Source: Stemphylium vesicarium (taxonomy: Eukaryota; Ascomycota; Dothideomycetes; Pleosporales; Pleosporaceae). From it: 64,000 nt of DNA. This document shows positions 12,317 to 24,500 of this stretch, piece by piece. Position 1 is the stretch's first letter; the number at the start of each line of letters is the position of its first letter. Below the pieces are notes generated by a model. The model had not been told where the DNA came from, searched no databases, and saw nothing but the letters and a program-made list of their open reading frames with translations. The translations under genes and the position numbers were made by a program. The stretch covers positions 1-64,000 of the forward strand of contig QXCR01000018.1 of NCBI GenBank assembly GCA_004380135.1, read 5' to 3'.

Positions 12317-13059
12317 ATGGCATCTCTCAAGGGTCCCGGTGCGCCCAAGACGTACGATGGTCCGTAGCTCTCTCGCACACCAACCAACCCCGCCCCCCAC
12401 CACCAATACCACTACTACTACCACTACAATGTCAAGTCACGTATAGAGCTTCATGCTGACGGGAGGATCAAACAGGATCAGCACTACGCATTGGAATCGT
12501 CCACGCGCGATGGAACACCAAGATCATCGACGCGCTCCTCGAGGGAACGAAGAGGAAGCTGAAAGAAGCGGGTGTCAAAGACGAGAACATAGTAGTCCAG
12601 AGCGTGCCAGGAAGCTATGAGCTACCCTACGCGGTCAAGCAACTCTACTCGGCCTCTCAAATCCAATCCTCCAACACAGGCGTGGTAGGCGCAGCAGCGG
12701 ACCTCCTGGGCTCAGCATCGGACCTTACGTCGCTCGCGGGCCAGTCGGCTACCAAGACGTCGAACCAGCCGTTTGACGCCATCATTGCCATTGGCACGCT
12801 CATCAAGGGGGAGACGATGCACTTTGAGTACATCTCGGAGGCTGTGAGCCATGGCCTTATGAGGCTGCAGCTCGACAATAATGTGCCCGTTATCTTTGGG
12901 CTGCTGACGCTGTTGACGGATGAGCAGGGGCTTATGAGGGCGGGGATTGGAGGCCAGGATGGCAAGTCGGGACATAACCATGGTGAGGACTGGGGGAGTG
13001 CGGCGGTTGAGTTAGGTGTTAAGAGGAGGGGGTGGGTTGAGGGCAAGTTTGTGGATTAG
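12317..13059 (+). CDS. RIB4: 6,7-dimethyl-8-ribityllumazine synthase
   Basis: Exons 12317-12359 and 12476-13059 give 208 aa. Seen: SALRIGIVHARWN near the N-terminus (substrate-binding strand), SVPGSYELPY, GTLIKGETMHFEYI with the catalytic-region His, and NNVPVIFGLLT, all hallmarks of lumazine synthase. The insertion between residues 75 and 105 is usual for fungal homologues. The enzyme condenses 5-amino-6-ribitylaminouracil with dihydroxybutanone phosphate in riboflavin synthesis and forms pentamers or icosahedra. The intron uses a weak donor, GTCCGT, which is inferred because it is the only join giving the conserved GSALRIG. The intron is rich in CCA and CTA triplets (12396-12428). Confidence 0.94.
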
Positions 13060-14109
13060 AGGGTCATTTCATGGCATTGAATGCTTTGTGATCTAGATGG
13101 AGTGGTTGCGCACCCCAATTGAATGCCATGTGGCTGTATATAGGCATCTATGGCGCACACAGCGTATTTCGGTGGTGCTTGCGCTCAAGACTGCCGAGGC
13201 TGCAGACTGCGGAATGTACTGCATGTCGCATGCGCTGCACTTGCGGTGTGTTCGGCGGCGCTTCCTTCTCCATGACGCCTTCACGATTGCGACATTTGAC
13301 TCGCTTCCCCAAGCATACCTAGGTACAATATTCAATTCTCACGTGCGATGCGACCTCGTGAACTTGTCATGTCTTGGTTCCATTCCTCGTCTTTCTACAT
13401 CATGTTACTAATTCCCCAAGATGATGCCCTCCTGTCTGACTGTGCGGCAGTGCTAGCGTGGCTGCATGCGCAAGACGATCGCGATGATGCCGCCGCGCTG
13501 GCAGGCAATGCGTGGTGCGTGCTTCAACAAAGCAGGTTGCGCGAATGCGAAAGTCGGTCCTGGGGTGGTAATTTTAGGCCATGGTCGATGCAGGAGTCTA
13601 TGCGACCGCGTTGGCCATGTTTTGGAGGTGCATTGCTCAGCGAAGGTTGAGTTGAAGAGGGATGGTTGGCGACGAAAGCACTCTCCTTTTCTCCCTAAGG
13701 CGCTAGCTTGGCGGCCGGGATCCGCACTTCACGCTGGAACCTCAGATTCCCAAACGGCAGCCCTCACTCAACACCAGCCCCATCTGTGCGAGCAGAGCGC
13801 CGAGGACCGAATCGCCCATTTCATCTTTTCGTCCTCTTGTCCTTTTTTGCCCCTTCCCGCCCTCGTCCGGCCCTTCTGACACGTCCTCACCGCGTGGGTG
13901 CGCGTTGTCCATATATCCCCGTTACGCCTGAGGCTTGCAGTTGCATCGAGTACAGCAACGCGCAGCGCCCCCTACCCAGCCTCCGTCTATCATTCGAGGC
14001 TACCACACAGGCATGGCGGGAGCATACACGTACTGATAGCAACGTCGATCGATATTCAGGTGCGCTGTTACGGCATAGCCAGCAGAAACTGGATCTTGAT
14101 ATCAGGTCC
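13060..14109. other. RIB4 3' region and long SET1 leader/promoter
   Basis: Just over 1 kb. An ORF in frame with SET1 opens at 13708, so an N-terminally extended SET1 is formally possible, but the predicted extra peptide is low complexity and resembles no SET1 N-terminus. Pyrimidine-rich runs at 13828-13885 look like a core promoter. Otherwise nothing is recognised. Confidence 0.45.
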
Positions 14110-17100
14110 ATGTCAGGCAGAGGACGCGGCGAAAAAGAAGACAGGTCCTTGCGGCGAGCTGCCTCGCATCGCGCCGACTCGTCTGCCCCCTCACACTCGG
14201 CTTCGGCTGCCCCAGCGACGGCAGCGGGTGAAACGCGCAGGCTCAGGCTCAGGCACAGGAAGAACTCGGATTCACCGCAGAACGATGCGCAGCGCCCTAG
14301 CCATCTGCTAGACGACGTTGACTCGGACTCCTCTACACCTACGCCCGCCTCGTCCACCTTCTCTGCGCCTTCCACCATGTCGCGCTCTGGCCACAACAAT
14401 TCTCTACACGCCCTCACACCCTTGACCAGCTCAGACTCTTCTCCGCCTGGCAAGCTGCCCAGTCCGCGCTCTTCCAAGCTCTCGCATGAGACGATGCACG
14501 CGACCTCATCCTCTACACGCACCGCGCCATCGAGCGCGCCCAACAATGTCGCCGATACCATCACCCCCATAAACACGCCGCCCGAGACACGGAGATCCGT
14601 CTTCCCAGCCGACGGTGTGCTGGGCCAGCGCTCCACCTACGACGCACAGCTTGACCCCAAACTCGATAAGCGCGCGAGAGCGAAGGGAACGGCGAAATAC
14701 AGCACAATACTGGACAAGGTACGTGAAGGTTACATATACATACGTAGATGTGGTCGCCCTGTGACGCTAAGGCTAACTTAACTGTGTTACAGGGCGACCC
14801 ATCTCCGCCTCCCGATCCGCGCCTGGCCATTGCCGGCTATACCACTGGCAACTATGTCATCAAGACTTCCTTCACCGGCGCCCCCAAGTCGAAACTCAGG
14901 ATAGCCCCATATGTCGCCAAGCCCTATTCTTTCGACCAGCGCATATCTTGCGGTCCAGGGCCTGCGACTCAGGTCGTCGTCACAGGTTTCGATCCTTTAA
15001 CTCCAGATGTTCAACTTCGCGCATTCTTCTCCACCTATGGCGAGGTAGAGACTGTACGCAACCAGGTGCACCCTGATAATGGCAGTCCACTTGGAATATG
15101 TCTGGTCAAATTTCGCGACACCCTGCCTGCACGCGGCACAACCGGCATGAAAGCGACTACTTCAGCAAAGCGAGCCGAGCGAGAAGGCACCAACCAGCGT
15201 CTTGCACAACAAACAATCAAGGTCCAATCGGATCGCGAAGGGCGAAGATGCCAGAAGCTGGTAGATATGGCGGTCCAGCAAACTCGCAAGGAAGAGGAGA
15301 AGCTGCGCGCTAAATTTGCTGCCAAAACAGCCAGCTCTGCGGCGCCCGCGACTCCTGGAAACTTTGACCTCCCAGCCAATGTTCCCAAAGGACCCTCTGG
15401 AAAGGGCGCGCGTCCACCAATACCAATGCCCCGAGAACCGTTGACACGAAAGGCAGCACTTTCCTTCCTCATCGAACGAGACCCAATCAAGCCTACGCTG
15501 AAACGAAAGCCTTACATCTTCCTCGCACACATCTATGTACCAGTGCTCGCCACTACAATCGAACATCTCAAGAAGCGCTTAAAGAACTTTCGCTGGACAT
15601 CGGTCAGATGTGACCCGACTGGTTATTACATCACTTTTGAAGAGTCGAAGCGCGGCGAGGAAGAGACTGTTCGATGCTACAAAGAATTGCACATGCAGGC
15701 TCTGTTCACCTACACCATGAATATGGAGTGTAACCAGTATGGCGATCCCAACTACGAGCGGAGTCCCAGCCCCGAGCGTGTGGTGGCAGATAAGAAGCGG
15801 AAGGCCATAGAAGAGCGGATAGAACAGGAAGAAGCCGAGGACCTAGAGTGGGAAAAGAAGCAGAGGGCAGACTCGTTGGACCCTGTACAGGCCGCTCTGG
15901 ATGTTTTGAAACAGGAACTACAGGAAAAGCTTCTCGGAGACATCAAGACCAAGTTGGCTGCGCCTACCATACTTGAGCTGCTGGAACCTGAACTTCATGC
16001 CGAAAAGCGTCGAAGACTCAATATTCCAGGACCACCGAAGAAGGACGAGGACGTTCGACCCCCTGCGCTACTTGCTCCAGGCTTCGATGCGTTTGGAGGT
16101 AATACTCCTAGAGGGCGCAACGGAGGTCTTGGCCGTGGGCGCAGAGGACTGGGCGCATTCGATCCCAGCACCAGACGGGGAAAGAAGCCTCCAAAGGTTG
16201 TCAACGCATTTGCCGACGAGCGAAGGAAGGCGTCCGCACCGAAGCCTCGTGTGGCCCGTGGCCTCCATCGCCAGATGATTGAGATGTTTGAGCCAGAAGA
16301 GTCGGACGACGAGAGCCGCAGTCAGCTGACGCGCGGTACTGAAGAGCAGGAGAGTCGGCCAATCAGTCGGGCTCCTTCCACGGACATTGAAGATGAAGTG
16401 GAGGAGTCATCAAGAGCCCACCGTGCTAAGCGGCGCCGTATTGAAACCGGTTGGGGTGAAGACAGCGACGAGGAGATGGACGATTCGCATGCGAGAAGTC
16501 TGCTTGCCCATTGCATTCACAAAGACCCGGAAAATATGGCAGAAAAGGAACTGGAACAGGTTCTCGCGATTCTGCCGCGTTCGTCACCAATCTGGAAGAA
16601 GGCGGACAAGGCACTCAAAGGTTTCAGACGGCTGCGGAAGATTGAGCAAGAAGCAGACGCTATCTTTGGTGTGGAAGTAAGCCCTGCGGAGAAACTCGAG
16701 CCTGAGGTTGTCATTACCCAGGATGAGGAAGCACAGAAGCCTGTTGAGACTACTGAACTTCCCGAGACACTTACATCGCTCAAGAAGAAGGCAGCTGCGA
16801 AGCCAAAGAAGAAGACCAAGAAGCAACTGCAAGAGGAAGCGAGAGCTGCCAAGGCGGAAGCTATGGAGGTCGAGACGCCTGCACAAGAGGAGGAAGTTCA
16901 AGAAGCCAAGGAGGTCAAGAAAGTCAAGGAAGTTGTCGAGGAGGCTGTGGTCGAAGATACGACTCCAGAGAAGAACGGCCGGGCCTCTTCTGTTGTCTGG
17001 AGTGTTTCTCATGACATACCTCGCAAGACGGTTGAAGATGACCTCAGTGTTGTAATGGACATTGACGGATGGCAACACCTGCTCAAAGACGAGGAAGATT

Positions 17101-18078
17101 TACGTTTCCTCAAGGCGGCTCTGGCATCGACAACTCCTGCTAATATTGGAGACGCACAAGACTGGGCCTGGAAGCAAAAGTCCATCAAGCACCTCAACCG
17201 CAATGGCCAAGAGGGCATCTCCCGTACCGAGACCAAGATTGAAGGCTACTACGTTCCCAACGCGACCGGCTCAGCTCGTACAGAAGGCGTCAAGAAGATT
17301 CGCGAATCGGAAAAGTCCAAGTACCTACCCCATCGCATCCGCGTCCAAAAGGAGCGCGAAGAACGCCAACGCCGCGCCAAGCAAGAAGAGCGCAGCGTCG
17401 TCTCAGTCGAAGGCTTCAAATTCCAAACCAGCACCAACAAGACGTCGACGGCCAACTCGCGCGCCAACCGCGCCAACAACCGACGCATGGTCAACGACAT
17501 CAACATATCCAAGAATCTCTCTGGCGCCGAAGGCGACGCCCTGCGCTTCAACCAGCTCAAGAAACGCAAGAAGCTGGTGAAGTTCGACCGCTCCGCCATC
17601 CACAACTGGGGTCTCTACGCCCAAGAGCCCATTGCCGTCAACGACATGATTATCGAGTACGTGGGCGAAAAAGTGCGGCAGCGCGTCGCCGACCTGCGCG
17701 AAGCAAAGTACGACATGCAGGGTGTGGGCTCGAGTTACCTTTTCCGCATCGATGAGGATACTGTCATTGATGCGACCAAGATGGGTGGTATTGCGCGGTT
17801 CATCAATCATTCGTGCACGCCGAATTGCACGGCCAAGATTATTAGGGTGGATAATACAAAGAGGATTGTTATTTATGCGTTGAGGGATATTCAGTCTGGT
17901 AAGTTTTTTTCTTCCTTTTCTCTGCCTCTCTCTCTTTTTAATGTATTGGGAGCGGCTTTGCTAACGATAATTAGATGAGGAACTCACGTACGATTACAAA
18001 TTCGAGCGTGAGATTGATGCTACGGATCGTATCCCCTGTCTCTGCGGTTCCATAGGCTGCAAGGGCTTCCTCAATTAA
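14110..18078 (+). CDS. SET1: Histone H3 lysine-4 methyltransferase, COMPASS catalytic subunit
   Basis: Exons 14110-14718, 14793-17898 and 17975-18078 give 1272 aa. Seen in order: a Ser/Pro-rich N-terminus (1-220), an RRM-like fold around VVVTGFDPLTPDVQLRAFF (about residues 270-330), a second SET1-specific RNA-binding segment (about 410-510), a highly charged middle, the N-SET region before SVEGFKFQ, and a C-terminal SET domain with YVGEKVRQRVADLRE, RFINHSCTPNC and ELTYDYKF, followed by the post-SET cysteines CLCGSIGCKGFLN. The last intron separates the SET core from the post-SET motif; reading through it would truncate the enzyme, so the third exon is required. Role: mono-, di- and trimethylation of H3K4 at active genes. 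The start at MSGRGRGEKED is chosen as the first plausible Met after the CT-rich leader; an upstream in-frame Met exists at 13708. Confidence 0.95.
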
Positions 18079-19208
18079 AAGAACCTTCAAACTTTTGTAC
18101 CGAACCTCCTCCTCCGCCTGCGTCTGCTTCCGTAAGGCCGTTTCTTCTTCAACACCATCTTTGCCTTTTTTCTTTTTTTTTCTTTCTCAGACATGTACAA
18201 TTTATCTACCGGCTTCGGCTTTCCATGGCAATTTCCTCATCGACGCTCCAGCGCTGCTTAATTCCCACTGCCTTCCCCTTTTTGAGGGACCTTGTTTCAA
18301 CACTACTACATCTGACAAACGCGCGCGCGGGGGCGGGGGCGGAGACTCTTTCAACTTAAGAAAAAAAGCGATTATCTGCGTCTTCGTTGGTTTCTTGGCT
18401 TGGGGGAAGGGGGGGTTTGAAAAGAACAACCGGAGAGTAATTGCATTGCGACGGCGTACTTTTTTTTTTCTCTTGTTTACTTTGGAAAGCATTCATGTCA
18501 TCTGTAGCTACCTAAAATATCCATCCAACCTCGGGGTGTGGCCTGGAGCTGGGTCTGGGTCTGGGTCTTGGGTCCGGGGGAAGGACAGAACGTAGTCATT
18601 CCATATATCTATCTACCACGACACAAATTTCTACCAATCTGTGTACCATGTACAACAAGAACGGGAAAAAGCGTAGCGAAGAGGGTGTTTTTTGTGAATA
18701 CAATCTTGTGTTGCATATTCGAATGCAAGTTACTTTGTCCTCTCTCTCTCTCTCTCTGTGTGTCCAAATTCCTATTCTCTTGCTGCCTGCCTGCCCCTTC
18801 GTCGCCAAACCTCAAATCTTTTCAGTCCAGTAACAGACTACTCCAAGGCCCCGTTGCAAACCCCGCAGACGGCGCACATAACCTGTGGTTCTGCGGGCCG
18901 AGGGGACGAAAACGAAAGTGAAAGTGCGTGTTTGTATCGCTAGAAACGGGGGCGTTAGACTGTTTTTTACGAATTGCGGAATTGCGGAATGCGGCGAAGG
19001 AGTCAGAATGCGAGCTGCTGTTTTCTTCTTTTCACGATCCAATGTACCAGTCAAGTGGCAAGCCGACTTTCAAAGCAGGATTGTTTTGATACATGGCTAG
19101 GCCTTGAGTACTTTTTCTTGTTGTTGCTCTTTTTCGGGGTATTGGATGTCAGAAAGGGCATGTTTGACTGCGTGTGTCTGTGTGCAAAGGAAGCGAAACG
19201 GTCAAAAC
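18079..19208. other. Intergenic region between convergent SET1 and a Zn2Cys6 regulator
   Basis: About 1.1 kb between two gene ends, rich in homopolymer and simple-sequence tracts (T-rich 18163-18187, hexamer TCTGGG around 18549-18575, TC/TG tract 18738-18763). No gene is supported. It probably holds the 3' UTRs of both genes. Confidence 0.55.
18738..18763. repeat. TC/TG microsatellite
   Basis: About nine TC dinucleotides run directly into three TG dinucleotides. It lies in the convergent intergenic region downstream of SET1. Confidence 0.9.
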
Positions 19209-20940
19209 TTACGTAGATGCGGAGGAATGCTGAGTAGTCGTAGACTGCTGGACGTGAGCATGGGTATGAGGAGGGTTCGTAAATATGTTGTCAGCAGCTT
19301 GAGACCTAGATCGACGGATCGAAAGAGTTAGTAGGTACGCTCTCATACAGTGATGACAGTGAAAGGTATAGATATGTGTATCTTGCTCACATACCATGTA
19401 TCCATGCCTTGATCATCCGGCTCCGTCTGCGTGTTCAAGATGTCTAATATCACAGCAGCTTCGCGGATCGCAAAATGTTCGGCAATGTGCTGTAGCTGCG
19501 TAACGCTCCAATCGCGTGCCGCTGGCGGGCAGTGCCGTGACCAAGCGACGACGTACAGGCTAAAGATGAGGACGTAGACATCAAGGATATGTGACATGGC
19601 GTGTGTATGCTGCTTTCCGGCTCCGCCACCGCCAGTAGGTAGTTTTGGTTTGGCTGCAAAGCCGCAGTCGGTCATGGGCGGTACGGAAGCGCAGATCTCG
19701 GCGACCATGTCCAGTATTGCTTTCTGTGCGCGATTGGAGTACTCAGTAGCGTTTGAATCGTCGATTAGGGCGCATGATTCGATTATTTCCCCACAAAGCA
19801 AGATGCGCGTAACTCGTAGAACGTTCCACATCTGTGTGATTATGCGATCGGGATAGATATCGTATACCGGCAGGAACCCATCTGGTACTATTCCTCTCCT
19901 ATCGTCATCGGGAAGCGATCTGCGTTCAAATGTCCATGATGGAGCTGCGTCTAGCGCAAGGTTCTCAAGTTCCCGGTCAATGCGTATACTCCCGGCTACT
20001 CTTTCTTCTGTCGTCAAGGTGCCTTGTCGCATTTCTGCCGCCAGGTCTGTGATCTCAAGCATCAGGCCACTAAGCTTCCACTTGGGATGATCGGTATCGA
20101 TGAAACGCGCTGCGTGATCTCTAATCTGCCGTATCACGTTATCAACAGGACGGCCTGTGTATAGCGAGCAGATGGTTCCATTCAAGGAGAGCCCCATCAA
20201 AGCCCGCATCTCCGACCCTTCTTCAAATGTGTTTACACCGCGAAGCTTTACCAGTGCTAACGCACCTCCAACATGCGGTGCGTGTTGGTAAGGATCGACG
20301 ACGGAGGCGGACTGCATAATCTTTTCGAAGAGATCGAGGAGCACCACTCCTTCAAAACTCGTTCTCGCTTTCGCTGTGTGAGAATCTTGGAGAAGCGTGT
20401 TGATGCTGCGAATTGCTTCACAGTACTTTCGGCGTGCTAAATCCTTCGCTGTTTGCGAAGAGACTTGGTGCGATAGGAACGCTAGACTGACTGCCTCGAT
20501 CCCGAGTGTGAGGTGCGTAGGTGCATCAGCCGAGCCAATGTATCTGTACAGAAAGTCCCATGTACGACTGAAGTCGGAGACATAGTGCTTGAAGAACATA
20601 TCTCGCCCTAGCACTTGTAGGTCCTGAGGTAGGCACCGGACTTGAAGTTTGGGTTTAACCTCGGAAGCCGGGCTTTTTGCTTTGGTAGGCGCGCATCTCG
20701 TCTTGGCTAGCGATCTTTGTCGAACGAATTCCGACTGGTCGCTGATCCTGATAGTAGTCGTGTCTCGGTAGCCAGTGCATGCTACGCCAACGCGGATGCA
20801 TGAGCTGCAGTGGGGACGCTGCTGATCACACTAGAGGCTCGATTAACAGGCAAATGGCGATGAAAATACCTGAAACATACGCGGAGCCTCCTCGCCCTAC
20901 ACCTATCACAGGCTTTCGATGGTTTTCCGCGGAAGACCAT
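19209..20940 (-). CDS. Zn2Cys6 fungal transcription factor
   Basis: Hand-built model: exons 20940-20881, 20830-19395 and 19305-19209 give 530 aa, all phases closing. Exon 1 encodes KACDRCRARRLR and exon 2 starts CDQQRPHCSSCIRVGVACTGYRD, so a 50-base intron splits the binuclear zinc cluster after the second cysteine. The remainder is the fungal-specific factor domain type with FEGVVLLDLFEK and an all-helical body ending with ILNTQTEPDDQGMD. The 3' exon adds a His/Thr/Gln-rich tail after a GTATGT donor and TCTAG acceptor; without that splice the protein would end about 14 residues after the donor. Probable sequence-specific nuclear regulator; target unknown. It is transcribed towards SET1 and there is no obvious cluster around it. 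Confidence 0.85.
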
Positions 20941-21522
20941 CGTTTCGTTTGATTCTGGAGCGGTCCCGGGAAGATGGTCGGGGAATGGACGGAAGGAAGA
21001 ATGGATTTGATAAGTTGCTTAACCGGTAAGATGTTAGGCAAGGCAGAATAAATATGCCGAAGTGCATTCTGAACTAGGGTTAGAAACTTTGTGGAGAGAT
21101 GGGGTTGTGTTTATGTTTTCCGGATGGCTATCTGCATCTAGAAGTCACGATGCTTGCCAACGGCGCTAGGCTCAAAGGGGTATGCATTTCGTGCAGAACT
21201 GACTTGCGCTACTATGAGTAAGCCAAGCAATGCAACCAAACAGTCAGACTTTTCCATCTGGGCACCTGGGTTATAGTTCTCCGCGGCCGGACTAGTCAGT
21301 CATGTTGTAAGCCTGTAAACATTAATATAGGATCTTGCTGTGCGGTAATCTGATACAACGAAGCCTAAAGTGTTTGTCAGTCCGCGCAAGACTGAAACAA
21401 CATACCGCAGTCAAACGAGAGTCATCACAAGGAAACTTGAAGCATTCTTAATCAAGTATCAAGTGATTATTAAACACCCTACAATGGTTTGAGTGAGGCT
21501 ACGGTACAAGGATCAAGCTACT
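20941..21522. promoter_or_regulatory. Promoter side of the Zn2Cys6 gene and 3' end of the NF-X1 gene
   Basis: About 580 bases between two genes on the minus strand. No ORF of interest. No specific motif was recognised. Confidence 0.4.
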
Positions 21523-24500
21523 CTATTCATCGTCCTCAAGATCAGCCCAACGATTTGGCATTGGTTTGACGGCGAGAGGTGCCTCCTCCAAAGACGAAGC
21601 TTTGTTCTCGTCACCCGCAGCCATCGAACTTGAAGCCTCAGGGGCATCGTTTAATACGCCCTCGGACATGCCTGTCAGCACACCACCTTCATCCTCACTA
21701 ACAACCCCACTATTAGCACCGCTGGTCTTTTCCTTCTGTTCCTCTTCCTCCTCGGCTGCTTCCCAATCTTCTGCCACCTCAACGGGCGCCTCTTTCTTCT
21801 TTTTCTTGCTGCTCAGGCTGAGAACAGCGAAGCCGCCCTTGTTACCAAATGGCGTGCTCTTTTGGACTTGTCGTAGAGGGATCCCCTTGGATGCAGCGAC
21901 TTGGCTCCAGCCAGATCCAGGACCCGCATCGGATTCTTTGCGTAGGACGGTGAGAGTCGAATCAAGGCGCGCTAGCTGGATTTTGCCGATGCTCTGCACC
22001 GTCAGGGCTTGAGACAGCGGAGCTTGAATGGATTCAAGCATGGCCTGCATATCGCCTTCGGGAATGCTGAGACGTGCTGCTAGAGGTGGCTTCAATGCAA
22101 CTGCTTCGCCGGGAAGGAATGTGACTTCAAGCTCACAGCGGAAAGAAGTCGTGGACAGCACACTCTTGACAATAGGAGTGACCTCCTCGACAGTGAGTGC
22201 GAAGCGAGGGTTGAGTATGAGGAACGCATTGTAGGGGTCTACACTGACATTCTGCTTGGGGCGCAACGTTGGAGCTGGTGCGGCGGATGGTGCTGGTGCA
22301 GGGGCAATGCGCTGCTGAATTTGACGAGTGCGTGCGCAATCCGCGAGCGTCCGCATTGGTGCCATGACGAACTTTGGTGTCTTGAAAATCGCTACGTGTC
22401 GGTGCGGCTCTGGATCCATGCTCTCCGAGTCCATACCAAAGTCCTCTGCAAGGTGGTGTATGAATGCGCGCTGGTTGCGAGGCATTGGCTTGAAGCGAAG
22501 GCGCTTCTCGTCCGGATCAGCAGCAAAGAGCCTGAGCTGCTTCTCCTGGGTGGCCGCCCAGGTTGAGTTTTGTTGATACATATTCAACGTGGCGTCAGAG
22601 TAAGGGATATGGTCGTTCTGGTGCTCCGGATCAACGTTGAGTGCAAGTGCAAGAACCCGGTTGCGCTCTAACCGTGCACACTCTTCATCACACTTCAGTA
22701 CCTTCTTCAGGTTCCCGTCACCATTGCGCGAAGCATTGCACTTGGCCTCTTGCTTGATTCTCTGACATTCGCAAGTGACGAATATCTTGTGTGGACAAGG
22801 CTTCTCTTCTTTGCATGGCTGAGGGTAATGGCATGGAGCCAAGCATGGATGACCACACACACTGAGCTCCTTCCCGCACGCTTGAGTGCAAGGCTCTTCA
22901 CACTCTCCGGGTCGATGGCACTGCTTTTGACATTTGTGCGTTCCGCATTTCAGGGTACGTCCGCAAACCTGACCACAGCGGACCTCGTTGAGCCAACACG
23001 GCTGGTTCTTGAGGACGCTTTTACCGCACAGGCACGGTTTTGTGGTTAAAAATGCACACTTGGGACAGGCCTGATCGTCCCCGTGACAGCTGTGGTCCAG
23101 TTGAGGATGACCACATTCCTTGGGACGCTCGCATTTGAATCGACATGGTGGTGGCTTGGTGCCGCACGGTAAAGGAGGTTGCAGAACAGTGCGGCCGCAA
23201 TGACAACTAAGCTCGTCGAAGATGGCATCGCGGCATGTTCCACATGGGCCCTTGTGACAAAGTTCCTGGCAGCGATGTTCAGGATTGCCGCATTTCAGCT
23301 GGCGACCACAGCTGCGAGTGCATATATGTTCTGCTTCAAAGTTCTCAAGGGGCCGACGAGGCGCGGAGTCCAAAGGTCTGGGCTTGCGACGATTCGACTG
23401 TCGCTCGGCGGCCTTCTTCTCACCAGCACAGCAACGTTCGCCACACTCGTGTCGGCCACAGTTTAAAGAGACACGGCAGACGCGCATACATTGAGGGGAC
23501 TCTTCCAAACCTTGGTGACAGATTGTCTTGGATGATGTACGTCCGCACCTGCAGGAAATATCGACTTTCTCAAGGCATGGTCGACACTCGCCTTGATGAC
23601 AGTGCTGTTTGCATTGGTGTCCACATGCAAGCACCTGTCCACAAGGTTTATCACAGTTCGGAATCGGGTCATCGCAGGCCGTTCGTGAATCGTTGGACAT
23701 GTCGGTCAGTGCAGTCTTGCCACAGGGGCAGTGAGTGACTACATCTGGAGATCGCGGACAATGAGGCACTTCAGAATCCTGTGGGTGACACGCCGTTTCG
23801 CACGTGTGCTTTCCGCAATCGAAGGAGCGACTGCATTCGTTGGGGCATTGGAACGTCCCAATCCAGCTCTCCGCTGTAGAAGCACCATCTGCAGCGATAT
23901 GTGACTGACTGCTGTGCTTTGCTTCCGCTCTGTCATGACACAAGATGTCTTTCTGTACCTGGCCACAATAGCAGCGGGCTGGTACGCGCTCCTCACAGAC
24001 TCCGCAAGGGCCATCGTGGCAGGGTCGTTCGCAGCGATGTTCTCCACAGGTCATGATCTCTCCACAGATATCGCCACAACTCCAACCGTGTTCGTAATCA
24101 GTGTCGATGCAGCGGCGTGTGACCGACTTCTTGCCACAGAAGCAGTGTTGAGTAGGCCCCATCAAGCCACATGGCGGACAAGGACCTGCATGGCACGTTG
24201 AGCCACAGGGATGTGGGCAAGGCTTGGGGAGAACTCGAGGCCGTGAGCATGACTGGCCGCACGAAAAGGGTGGCAAGCCTGGCGTTGACCGAGGATCCTG
24301 CTCTTTTTCGCACCAGCAGTGGAAGCTCTTTGGCAACCCATCCTTTGGGAGATTGCATCCTGGGCATCGCCATTGTCTCGGAGGAGGCGTCTCTCCATCT
24401 TGGGCCTGCTGCCGCGCCGCTGCTGAACCCTCGTTGGTCGACCATTTCTTGATGCATCCCAAATGAAACACGGTCCAGCACGTTCTGCACGACCAGACAC

